Shown piece after piece: positions 52,093 through 59,678 of a stretch of 64,000 nt of DNA; the stretch's first letter is position 1; each line of letters opens with the position of its first letter. The DNA is from Ureibacillus xyleni. GTDB taxonomy: Bacteria; Bacillota; Bacilli; Bacillales_A; Planococcaceae. The stretch lies in assembly GCF_900217795.1 (NCBI RefSeq), contig NZ_OBMQ01000018.1, positions 1-64,000 of the forward strand, given 5' to 3'. The position numbers and the translations under genes are program-made. Below the pieces are notes generated by a model that did not search any database, had not been told where the DNA came from, and saw only the letters and a list, made by a program, of their open reading frames with translations.

Positions 52093-53382
52093 TTATTTCG
52101 CTAATAATTCAGGTAAGAACAGTGTAATCTCAGGTACATATGTGATAATGCCTAGTAGGATTAACAATGCGATTAACATCGGCGTTAAGTATTTAAATGT
52201 GGATTCAAATTTTACATTGGCTACTTTGGCACCGATAAATAGGTTTAATCCTAATGGCGGTGTTAATAATCCAATCGTTAAGTTGAAACATACAACCATA
52301 CCGAAATGTAATGGGTCAATACCTAATGGAATGACGATTGGTAAAAGGATTGGAATGAAAATTAAAATTGCGGCAACTGTTTCAATGAACATCCCTACAA
52401 CGAGTAAGAACAAGTTAATTAACAGTAAAACCATGATTGGGCTCGTTGTGAGTTCAGAAATGGAATTCGCAACAAATTGCGGAATTTGTTCAAGTGTTAA
52501 CACTCGTCCAAAGAACGTAGCTGTTCCAACGAAAATCATTACGGTACCAGATGTAATCGTTGTTCGTAAAAATACATCCATTAAATCACTGAATTTTAAT
52601 TCTTTATAGATAAATAAACTTACAATTAAGCTGTACACTACGGCAAGTACTGCTGCTTCTGTTGGTGTCACAATCCCACCGTAAATCCCACCTAAAATAA
52701 TCACGGGAGTTAATAAAGCAAACTTTGCTTCATTCAGTGCTTTCCAGAAGCTTTTCTTGTCTTCTGCAGATTGAACGTCTACAATGCCTTCTTTTTTACA
52801 AACAATGTAGTTAATAATGATTAACGTCACGGCAATTAATAACCCTGGGACAATCCCAGCGATAAACATGTCACTAATGGATACGCCAGCCATAATTCCG
52901 TAGAAAATGAACACAAGACTTGGTGGAATGATTGGTCCTAAAGCTCCTGCACTCGCAGATAAGGCAGCTGCGTATGGCGCTTTGTATCCGCCTTTAAGCA
53001 TGTGAGGAATCATAATCCCACCGATACTCGCCACGGTTGCAGCACCTGAACCAGAGATGGCTGCGAAAATTAAACTTGCAAGGATCGTGATTAATCCTAA
53101 ACTGCCTGTCCAAGATCCAACTAACGATCTAAAGAAATCAATTAATCTCTTTGAAATCCCACCCGTACTCATTAATTCACCGGCTAGAATAAAGAATGGA
53201 ACGGCTAGTAAGGCAAATGAGTCATTCGATGTGAACGTAGCTTGGATAAGAAAGGAGACAGGTATAGTTCCTTCAATTAAGACAACTGTTAATGCGGCGA
53301 TTGCTAGGGAAATGGCAATCGGAACGTTGATAATCAAACAAACGACAAAAACTAAAGTTAATATTAATAGAGTACTGCCCAC
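52093..53382 (-). CDS. TRAP transporter large membrane subunit (DctM-type)
   Basis: A product of 429 residues with about 12 membrane segments. Signature stretches are GGISKRLIDFFRSLVGSW, ISGSGAATVASIGGIMIP and MFIETVAAILIF plus the end LTPPLGLNLF. It forms the sodium- or proton-driven channel for a carboxylate or related anion. The GTG start shares a base with the stop of the DctQ gene (TAGTG) and follows GAAGGTGAGG. It belongs to the second sigma-54 operon. Confidence 0.95.
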   Translation of the reverse strand: MGSTLLILTLVFVVCLIINVPIAISLAIAALTVVLIEGTIPVSFLIQATFTSNDSFALLAVPFFILAGELMSTGGISKRLIDFFRSLVGSWTGSLGLITILASLIFAAISGSGAATVASIGGIMIPHMLKGGYKAPYAAALSASAGALGPIIPPSLVFIFYGIMAGVSISDMFIAGIVPGLLIAVTLIIINYIVCKKEGIVDVQSAEDKKSFWKALNEAKFALLTPVIILGGIYGGIVTPTEAAVLAVVYSLIVSLFIYKELKFSDLMDVFLRTTITSGTVMIFVGTATFFGRVLTLEQIPQFVANSISELTTSPIMVLLLINLFLLVVGMFIETVAAILIFIPILLPIVIPLGIDPLHFGMVVCFNLTIGLLTPPLGLNLFIGAKVANVKFESTFKYLTPMLIALLILLGIITYVPEITLFLPELLAK

Positions 53383-53864
53383 TATGCCTCACCTTCTTTT
53401 CTACTAGCAAGTGTTTGATAAATTTCCACAACAACTACACGAATGGCCATTAAAAGATAACCAAGGGGAATCCCCATATAAATAAGGCCCATCGGTAATT
53501 TTAAAGCTGCTGAATTTGTATTTTGACTCCATAAATCAAATGAATATTGAAAACCTAAATACGCAATATAAAGACTGAATAATAACCAGACAACACTACC
53601 AATAAGGTTAATATATGGGCGAATTTTTAACGGGATTAGCCCATTTAAAGCTTCTACTCGAATATGTGCCTTAGAAATCACCGCATAACTTGCACTTATA
53701 AATACAAACCAAACAAATAAATATCTTGCTAATTCTTCTGCCCAAACTAATGAAGAATTAAAAACATATCTCCAAATAACCCCTGCAAACATAACTACAG
53801 TCATTACTATGAGAATGGCAAAACATGCGTAAGCTTCTATCGGTCGTTTTGTGATTTTTGCCAT
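53382..53864 (-). CDS. TRAP transporter small membrane subunit (DctQ-type)
   Basis: A product of 160 residues with four membrane helices. Family markers are WRYVFNSSLVWAEELARYLF and AHIRVEALNGLIP. It links the binding protein to the large subunit. It is separated from dctP by a stem-loop (53914-53953) and fused translationally to dctM. Ribosome site CTAGGAGG. Confidence 0.93.
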   Translation of the reverse strand: MAKITKRPIEAYACFAILIVMTVVMFAGVIWRYVFNSSLVWAEELARYLFVWFVFISASYAVISKAHIRVEALNGLIPLKIRPYINLIGSVVWLLFSLYIAYLGFQYSFDLWSQNTNSAALKLPMGLIYMGIPLGYLLMAIRVVVVEIYQTLASRKEGEA

Positions 53865-53913
53865 AGAAAATACCTCCTAGGGGATGTGGCGTGATGTAAG
53901 ATTGATTGGGAAA

Positions 53914-53953
53914 AACAACAGGAAACGATTTTAAAAATCGTCCCTGCTGCTCC
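53914..53953 (-). other. Stem-loop between dctP and dctQM
   Basis: The nearly perfect palindrome around ACGATTTT and AAATCGT (53925-53941) is extended by pairing of CAGCAGG with CCTGTTG. On the minus strand a TTTTT tract follows. Such partial terminators behind binding-protein genes raise the binding-protein level over the membrane subunits. Confidence 0.6.
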
Positions 53954-53979
53954 ACATTAAGTTAGCTCAAAAACTAGTA

Positions 53980-55038
53980 CTATTTCATTTCGCTTAGTAG
54001 TTTAATTGCTAAATCGTAGTTTTCTTGACCGATTGCATCCATGTTTTCTTCGGCAACTTTATTTGTTGCTTCTTTAAAGATTTCGCGTTGTTCTTCAGAT
54101 AATTCCACAACTTCAACACCTGCATCTTTGAACCCTTGGATTGCTTTTGACTCAGCGTCAGTTACTAATTTTTTCGCTTCTTCCACGTAAGAAGCAATGG
54201 ATTCATCTAAAGCTGTTTTTGTTGCTTCGTCTAATCCGTCATAAAGCTTTTTGTCTACAAGAATTCCGTGTAATAATAAAACGTGGTTTGTTGCTGTGAA
54301 ATATTTATTTACTTCATAGAAACGGTCGCCATAAATTAAAGGAGTTGTTGTGGATACACCATCGATTGTTCCTTGTTGTAACCCTGTAAATACTTCACTA
54401 TAAGCCATTGGAGTTGGATTTGCTTGCATTGCTTTTAATGCACTTAAATGTAGGTCTGCTGAAGAACTACGAATTTTTAAACCTGATAAGTCGCTTGGCT
54501 CTTCAACTGCTTTTTTACCGTTTAAAAGGCTGTAGTATCCTAAGTCAATAAAGCCTAAAAGATAAAGGTTTGATTTTTCTGATACTTCTTTCTTCAGTAA
54601 ATCACCATACTCGCCATTTAAGAATTCATAATATTGATCACGGCTATCGAATAAGAAAGGTACATCGAATAGGTTAAATGCTTTAATATCAAGAGAATTG
54701 GCAATACCATATGCAGATGATGTAGAAAGTTGGATTGTACCGTTTTTCAGTAAATCTACTACTGATTCATCTGAAGTTGCTAGCGTACCACCGTTATAGA
54801 TTTCGACTGCTACATTATCTGTTTTTTCTTCAATTGTTTTCTTGAAGTGTTCATAGCCTAAGTTTAAGAAGTTGTTGGCATCTACTTGATTGGCCATTTT
54901 AATTGTTAGTTTGTCGCCACTTGAACCCGAACCTCCAGTGGCATCCGCTTCACCTGAGTTGTCAGATGAACATGCAGCTAGGAAGATTAATGATAAAGCC
55001 ATTAATGAGAACACGATTTTCTTTAGGTTTTTCTTCAT
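53980..55038 (-). CDS. TRAP transporter solute-binding lipoprotein (DctP-type)
   Basis: A product of 352 residues. A lipoprotein signal peptide ends in LIFLAACSSDNS (lipidated Cys near residue 23), then a Ser/Gly-rich linker. The DctP fold is seen in YNGGTLATSDESVVDLLKNG, GLKIRSSSADLHLSALKAM and QQGTIDGVSTTTPLIY; the Arg of KIRSS normally binds the substrate carboxylate. That residue predicts an organic acid as ligand. It stands fifth in the operon and is followed by a stem-loop. Ribosome site GGAGGAAACT. Confidence 0.95.
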   Translation of the reverse strand: MKKNLKKIVFSLMALSLIFLAACSSDNSGEADATGGSGSSGDKLTIKMANQVDANNFLNLGYEHFKKTIEEKTDNVAVEIYNGGTLATSDESVVDLLKNGTIQLSTSSAYGIANSLDIKAFNLFDVPFLFDSRDQYYEFLNGEYGDLLKKEVSEKSNLYLLGFIDLGYYSLLNGKKAVEEPSDLSGLKIRSSSADLHLSALKAMQANPTPMAYSEVFTGLQQGTIDGVSTTTPLIYGDRFYEVNKYFTATNHVLLLHGILVDKKLYDGLDEATKTALDESIASYVEEAKKLVTDAESKAIQGFKDAGVEVVELSEEQREIFKEATNKVAEENMDAIGQENYDLAIKLLSEMK

Positions 55039-55056
55039 ATAAGTTTCCTCCGTTTT

Positions 55057-55815
55057 TTAGAAATTCATTTTTGATTGACCACCATCGACATTGATCGTAG
55101 CGCCTACAATCCATGAAGCTTGATCGGATGCTAAAAATACTGCTACATTGGCAATTTCTTCTGGTGTACCAAAGCGCTTTGCTGGTATTTGGGTATCTAA
55201 GAAAGTTTCAATTTCCATTTGTTTTTCTTGGCTTAACTTTTCCCAAATACTGCTTTCATGGATGATGCTTCCAGGGGCGATACTGTTGACACGTATCCCG
55301 TACTGGATGACTTCTGACGATAAGGCTTTGGTAAAACTAATTAAGGCAGCTTTTGAGTTGTTATACGTCACTTTTCCTCCACTTTCTCTTCCGTAAATAG
55401 AAGAAATGTTCAGTATGCTTCCAGACTTTTGCTTTTTCATACTTTTAATGACTTGTTTCGAAAGGTCGACAACTGAAAAATAATTTAACTCAAAGGCCTC
55501 ATAAAATTTTTCCATTGGAGTTTCGAGTATTTCGCCACCATTACTACCCCCAGCATTATTGACAAGAATGTCGATATGTCCATGATCTAACAAGTACTTA
55601 TCAATTAAGCCTGAGCGTTCATAATGGTTCGTAATATCTGATTGGTAGATGGTGATATTCCCCAAAAGATCTTTTGCTTTGTTTAGGTATTCAATATCTC
55701 GACCAACAATCGAAACATTTGCTTTTTCCTCAACGAATCGTTTGGCAATTTCTAATCCAATCCCTTTTGATCCGCCTGTAATTAAAACATTCTTCTTTTC
55801 TAGATGTAAATCCAT
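55057..55815 (-). CDS. SDR-family oxidoreductase
   Basis: A product of 252 residues. The cofactor motif is TGGSKGIGLEIAKRF, then NNAGGSNGGEI, and the catalytic Ser, Tyr and Lys are in NISSIYGRESGGKVTYNNSK. The end QIPAKRFGTPEEIANVAVFL is typical. The Arg in SIVGRDIEYL after the second strand hints at NADP. The Asn in place of Ala after the catalytic Tyr is common in this group. It belongs to the second sigma-54 operon beside the tautomerase. Substrate unknown. Confidence 0.9.
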   Translation of the reverse strand: MDLHLEKKNVLITGGSKGIGLEIAKRFVEEKANVSIVGRDIEYLNKAKDLLGNITIYQSDITNHYERSGLIDKYLLDHGHIDILVNNAGGSNGGEILETPMEKFYEAFELNYFSVVDLSKQVIKSMKKQKSGSILNISSIYGRESGGKVTYNNSKAALISFTKALSSEVIQYGIRVNSIAPGSIIHESSIWEKLSQEKQMEIETFLDTQIPAKRFGTPEEIANVAVFLASDQASWIVGATINVDGGQSKMNF

Positions 55816-55821
55816 TGTTGT

Positions 55822-56028
55822 CTATTCCCCCCCTTTAGCTTGGCGTTTATCCGTAACCAATTGACCACCAATACTAAAGAGCTCCTTATTCAATTCAATT
55901 AATTCAATGCGAACGTCATCTTTTGAAACACCTAATACATTTGTAATTGCTGTGGTTACTTCTTCAACTAACATTCTTTTCATATCCAATGTTCTGCCTT
56001 CAACTAACTTCATTTTTACGTAGGGCAT
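55822..56028 (-). CDS. 4-oxalocrotonate tautomerase-family enzyme
   Basis: A product of 68 residues. The mature N-terminal Pro, from MPYVKMKL, is the catalytic base of the family. VRIELIELNKELFSIGGQ follows the usual pattern of the second half. ATG at 56028 has AGGAGG nine bases upstream. Three further codons up to a TTG are not needed and would bury the Pro. Members tautomerise enols to ketones. Here it would move a double bond or keto group between two SDR steps. Confidence 0.88.
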   Translation of the reverse strand: MPYVKMKLVEGRTLDMKRMLVEEVTTAITNVLGVSKDDVRIELIELNKELFSIGGQLVTDKRQAKGGE

Positions 56029-56046
56029 ATTGTTCAACCTCCTAAT

Positions 56047-56799
56047 TTATCTTCCTAAAAATCCTCCATCTACTGGAAGGAGAATGCCATTTACATAGTT
56101 TGATAGATCTGAAGATAAAAATAGTAGAGCACCTGCTAATTCTTCTGGGTCACCAAATCGTCCGGCCGGGATTCTATCTAGTAGGGAGCGACTTCTTTCA
56201 GGATCATCAAAAATAAATTGATTTAAAGCAGTTGTATAATATCCTGGTGCGATCGCGTTCACATTGACCCCATCTTTTGCCCATTCATTCGATAAAGATT
56301 TTGTAAGTTGACTAACTGCACCTTTACTTGCAGAATACGCTGACGCATTATAGCCACCTTGTACCGAAAGAACAGAAGCAATGTTTACAATCTTCCCTCT
56401 GCCTTTTTTCTTCATTTCCGCATAGGAGAGACGGCTTAATTCAAAAATGGCAGTCACATTGACATCAATGATTTTTTGAAAATCGGCAATAGGAAGTTCC
56501 GTTGCAGGCATCGGTTTATGTATTCCTGCATTGTTGACAAGAATATCCACCTCTCCATTTAGGTTTTCTAATGCTTGATGGAAGATTTCAGGGATATTCT
56601 TTAGTTGGGATAAATCTGCTTGAACGGCAGAGGCAATGTATCCCATATTTTCTAAGTCTTTTACTGTCGTGTGAACTTGGTCAGAATAATCAATGATGCA
56701 AACTTCCACACCGTTCTTACATAAACCACGTACTAAAGCTAAACCTAACCCTTGTGCACCACCAGTTAAGATGGCTTTTTTACCTTGAAGACTTTGCAC
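56047..56799 (-). CDS. SDR-family dehydrogenase, KduD-like
   Basis: A product of 250 residues. TGGAQGLGLALVRGL is the cofactor motif, NNAGI is present and the catalytic SYK is in SVLSVQGGYNASAYSASKG. It is similar throughout to the SDR at 44326 (for example SKGAVSQLTKSLSNEWAKDG), so the two operons hold paralogues. The GTG at 56799 has AAGGAGGA seven bases upstream, while an in-frame ATG two codons earlier touches that site. Probably oxidises a ring or chain hydroxyl of the transported acid. Confidence 0.9.
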   Translation of the reverse strand: MQSLQGKKAILTGGAQGLGLALVRGLCKNGVEVCIIDYSDQVHTTVKDLENMGYIASAVQADLSQLKNIPEIFHQALENLNGEVDILVNNAGIHKPMPATELPIADFQKIIDVNVTAIFELSRLSYAEMKKKGRGKIVNIASVLSVQGGYNASAYSASKGAVSQLTKSLSNEWAKDGVNVNAIAPGYYTTALNQFIFDDPERSRSLLDRIPAGRFGDPEELAGALLFLSSDLSNYVNGILLPVDGGFLGR

Positions 56800-56826
56800 A
56801 AACATTCCTCCTTGAATTCGCTTTCA

Positions 56827-57288
56827 TTAAAGCGTGGATTTTTGCATGAGCTCAATAATGTAATAGTCTGGATCATACATATAAATTGCTTTTGAGCCTT
56901 TATTTGCACCTGCTGTAATGTCGACTATTTGAGGAGAACGGAATTGAACGCCTTGTTCCTTCAGATGTTCGTATAGATATTCGATTCCTTCGACTTGTAT
57001 ACAAATATGGCCAGAACCATAATCGCAAGGTCGTACATTTCCAGGAAGTCGTTCAACTCCAACATACTCCAACAATTCAATTTGGCTTCCACCTGGTATT
57101 TGAAGGAAAGCAATTTTTACTTCTTCTAAATCGTTGAAATTGACGATTCTCGAAATATACTCTTGCTTGGAAACTTGTTTTGATAACAATTCGAATCCTA
57201 ATTTGTTGACATAAAAGTCTAAAGATATCTCTAAATCTTTTACTGTGATGCCACTATGAATAAATCCAACGACTTTCCCTTGGCTCAT
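56827..57288 (-). CDS. VOC-superfamily (glyoxalase/dioxygenase fold) protein
   Basis: A product of about 153 residues with the two-module VOC fold. Likely metal ligands are His in GFIHSGITVKD, Glu in QIELLEYVG, His in SGHICIQVEG and Glu in YYIIELMQ. Its arrangement is like the VOC protein at 51609, and the two may be distant paralogues that act on related intermediates. ATG at 57288 follows AAAGGAGGAAGA. It is the first gene of the second sigma-54 operon with a leader of about 155 bases. Confidence 0.82.
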   Translation of the reverse strand: MSQGKVVGFIHSGITVKDLEISLDFYVNKLGFELLSKQVSKQEYISRIVNFNDLEEVKIAFLQIPGGSQIELLEYVGVERLPGNVRPCDYGSGHICIQVEGIEYLYEHLKEQGVQFRSPQIVDITAGANKGSKAIYMYDPDYYIIELMQKSTL

Positions 57289-57454
57289 TCTTCCTTCCTC
57301 CTTTGTGTGAGATTTTGTACAAGCAGATATCTTTTTTATTAACGGCATTTTGTCTTAGCAGCAAATTTCTGTAGATTCATAGTTGAAAAGTTGTACCTTG
57401 ATCATTGAAGAAATTTAGACAAAATATTCAGTTTCCGTTAGTCATTTTTATAAG

Positions 57455-57471
57455 AGCAAAAAATATGCCAA
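57455..57471 (-). promoter_or_regulatory. Sigma-54 promoter of the TRAP/SDR operon
   Basis: On the minus strand TTGGCATATTTTTTGCT agrees with the -24/-12 consensus and differs from 49809-49825 in only two of 17 bases. Transcription should start near 57443, leaving a long untranslated leader before the first gene. Confidence 0.9.
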
Positions 57472-57520
57472 CTTTTTAACGCTAAATTCTCCATATTTCC
57501 TATGAAAAATGTGAAAAATG

Positions 57521-57534
57521 ACATCATATGATGT
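57521..57534. promoter_or_regulatory. Candidate enhancer (UAS) of the second sigma-54 operon
   Basis: ACATCATATGATGT is a perfect 14-bp palindrome made of the two half-sites found before the first sigma-54 operon. It begins 50 bp upstream of the -24 element. A further TCATCAT lies at 57541-57547. Confidence 0.78.
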
Positions 57535-57593
57535 TATTTTTCATCATATTTTTGCAAATATTGAAAATTTAAAGAAAATCGCTAGGGTGGGGG

Positions 57594-57676
57594 TATTACA
57601 AAAAATGTAATATGGAGATGTAATAATAGGGGTATTACAAAAAATGTAATATAAAGATGTAATAGTAGGGTATTAT
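57594..57676. repeat. 13-bp phased array 7 with alternating orientation
   Basis: TATTAC at 57594, GTAATA at 57607 and 57620, TATTAC at 57633, GTAATA at 57646 and 57659: six hexamers in exact 13-bp steps with a 39-bp superrepeat. A seventh degenerate site follows at 57671. GTAATA is the complement of TATTAC, so the site family is the same as in arrays 1-6 but orientation alternates. A pair with the same 13-bp step lies at 59550-59568. Confidence 0.8.
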
Positions 57677-57732
57677 AGAAAATGGAAAATCCAGTTGAAA
57701 GGGCATTTGCAAAGGGTCTCATCAATAAAAGA

Positions 57733-57759
57733 AGGCGCATTTCCTAATGAAACGCGCCT
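57733..57759 (-). terminator. Terminator of the DUF523 gene
   Basis: AGGCGC...TTC and GAA...GCGCCT pair with a five-base loop, followed on the minus strand by TTCTTTTATT. It separates this gene from the sigma-54 operon promoter region. Confidence 0.8.
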
Positions 57760-57773
57760 CTTAACTGAAGAAA

Positions 57774-58235
57774 TTATCTATATAAATGATCCGCAAACTG
57801 TTTTTCTGAAAGTACTTGTATCCCATTTCTTTTTAATAAAGCAGCTGTAACGCCATTCCCAGCAATTTTCTTATCTTTAAATTCGCCATTAAAAATCATT
57901 GAACTTCCGCAAGACGGGCTATACTCCTTCAGTACAACGATTGTTGCGTGAACATCAATCGCTTTGTTTAGCGCCATATAAGCTCCCTTGATGTATAATT
58001 CTGTAACGTCTCTACCTGATTTTTCGATTACTTTCGCTTTTCCATCTAATACGTCTTCACCGTTACCACCTATGATTTCTGCAGGTTCTCTAGGAGTCGA
58101 AAAGCCACCAAGGATTTCGGGGCATACGGGTATTGCCTTTTTCTCTTCTATTAGTTTCATAATTTGATGATTTAAACAATGTGTGCCGTTATATCTTACC
58201 TCGAATCCTGCTAAACAAGAACTTACTAATATCAT
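57774..58235 (-). CDS. DUF523-family protein
   Basis: A product of about 153 residues. It begins MILVSSCLAGFEVRYNG and includes VCPEILGGFSTPREPAEI and KEYSPSCGSS, with cysteines that could bind a metal or cluster. This is the full length of the single-domain form. Function of the family is not settled; it is often linked to DNA photolyase-associated or thiol-related proteins. The ATG at 58235 has GGAGGGGTG in front. It sits behind fosB on the same strand. Confidence 0.88.
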   Translation of the reverse strand: MILVSSCLAGFEVRYNGTHCLNHQIMKLIEEKKAIPVCPEILGGFSTPREPAEIIGGNGEDVLDGKAKVIEKSGRDVTELYIKGAYMALNKAIDVHATIVVLKEYSPSCGSSMIFNGEFKDKKIAGNGVTAALLKRNGIQVLSEKQFADHLYR

Positions 58236-58298
58236 TAACACCCCTCCAAAATAACATTTGCACATTACGGCAATGGAATGGTTGAAGAAACAATATCT

Positions 58299-58721
58299 CT
58301 AGTCAAAAAACTCCATATGTGGTTTCTCTTGTTTATAATAATCCAATCGATCTTGTAACGTCCCTGTATGGAATTCAAATTTATGACCATCTGGATCTGT
58401 AAAATAAATGGATTTTTTATCTCTTTCGTCTCTTTTACGACTTGATAAGATGTTTACATTTAACTTTTTCAACTTTTTGTACATTTCATCAAACTGTTCT
58501 TCTTCAATTGAAAATGCTATATGGGTATAGGATTGATGGATCTCATTACGGGGTATATCTTTCTCTACATTAAGTGCGAGCCATAGCCCATTCAAATCAA
58601 AATAGGCTGTATTTCTCCCTTTCACTAGCAACTTAGCATCCAATACATTTTCATAAAACTGAATCGAGATTTCTAAATTAGACACTGAAAATAATAAATG
58701 ATTAATCCCTTTTATCGACAT
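58299..58721 (-). CDS. fosB: Metallothiol transferase FosB (fosfomycin resistance)
   Basis: A product of 140 residues, highly similar over its length to Bacillus FosB. It starts with [11 protein letters not shown] and ends with [17 protein letters not shown]. Metal ligands His8, His67 (SYTHIAF) and Glu116 (HKFEFHT) are in place. With manganese or magnesium it opens the fosfomycin epoxide by adding bacillithiol (or cysteine). Its presence agrees with a bacillithiol-using host. GAGGTGGTAGAGA precedes the ATG. It stands alone in its transcription unit or with DUF523. Confidence 0.95.
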   Translation of the reverse strand: MSIKGINHLLFSVSNLEISIQFYENVLDAKLLVKGRNTAYFDLNGLWLALNVEKDIPRNEIHQSYTHIAFSIEEEQFDEMYKKLKKLNVNILSSRKRDERDKKSIYFTDPDGHKFEFHTGTLQDRLDYYKQEKPHMEFFD

Positions 58722-58835
58722 TCTCTACCACCTCAGCTAGTATTGACGAAATGCACATGAGGACGGTTCTGTTTTTGTGGGGCCATTAAAGTTAAATCTC
58801 TTCTTAATCAAAAAGTAGAATAAATACTAAAATTA

Positions 58836-59456
58836 TTAGTAGGCGATCCCAACACGTGATTTTATATACTGGGTGCTTGTAACCTGCTTATATGTAAACG
58901 CTGCTGTATCCGGTACGTTTATCTTAACGCCATCCACTGGCAAAAAATCACGTTCTACACGATATGTACATAAACGTTCTCCATCCGGTAAATACGTCGG
59001 ACAGACAATCGTCCATTCAAGTGTGGATTGTTTGAGCATCTCGTAAACTTTATGATGTTCCTCTGCAGCACGGGTAATTTTTTGCTTCGATTCACTTGTT
59101 TGATATCGCAATAAGTTTGGATTGGTTCTGCTTTGTAGGATCCCTGCAGTTCCGATAGTTATTATTCGTTTTATCCCTTCGTTTTCCGTCGCTTTGATAA
59201 GGTGTGGCATACTTTCAGATAAAGTGGTTGTCCCATCCGTATTTAACGCACTTATTACGACATCCATCCCCTGCATTGTGTAGTTGATATCGTCTTTATT
59301 TAAAACATTGCCTTGTATTATCGTTAAATTATTATCTTTTATTTGTATCTTCTCTGGTGTGCGAACGAGTACCGTAACATGGTGTCTGTCTTGAAGGGCG
59401 TGAGTGACGATTTGGCTTCCAACTCGTCCAGTTCCACCTAAAATGAATATCCTCAT
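58836..59456 (-). CDS. NmrA-like/SDR-atypical NAD(P)-binding protein
   Basis: A product of about 206 residues. The cofactor loop ILGGTGRVGSQIV is at the N-terminus, then VLVRTPEKI (Arg suggesting NADP) and VISALNTDGTT. It is of the atypical SDR group (flavin reductase- or NmrA-like), without a usable YxxxK. It may sense redox state or reduce a quinone. ATG at 59456 follows AAAGGAGG. The open frame runs 58 codons further upstream with no start signal. It is monocistronic. Confidence 0.85.
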   Translation of the reverse strand: MRIFILGGTGRVGSQIVTHALQDRHHVTVLVRTPEKIQIKDNNLTIIQGNVLNKDDINYTMQGMDVVISALNTDGTTTLSESMPHLIKATENEGIKRIITIGTAGILQSRTNPNLLRYQTSESKQKITRAAEEHHKVYEMLKQSTLEWTIVCPTYLPDGERLCTYRVERDFLPVDGVKINVPDTAAFTYKQVTSTQYIKSRVGIAY

Positions 59457-59549
59457 CAGAACGAACCTCCTTTTTCCATACAATAATACACTATATAAAT
59501 GAGATCGTCTTTTGACTAAAGAAGGTTTACTTAAAGGGGAATAGTGAGG

Positions 59550-59568
59550 TATTACAAAAAATGTAATA
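59550..59568. repeat. Isolated TATTAC/GTAATA pair in 13-bp step
   Basis: TATTAC at 59550 and GTAATA at 59563 match one block of array 7, including the A6 spacer. It lies upstream of the NmrA-like gene. Confidence 0.6.
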
Positions 59569-59678
59569 ATAAAGCGTGGTATTTCATAATTGGTAAATAT
59601 AGTATGGTCAAAATGAAAAAAGAGCGCCACTTACTCAAGAATAGCGCACGAGTAAATTGTACTCATTAATGACGGGTC

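Noticed and set aside
57521-57676. GTATTAC repeats as the activator's own enhancer
   Set aside because: The repeats are absent in array form before the first sigma-54 promoter, whereas the ATGATGT/ACATCAT site is present before both.
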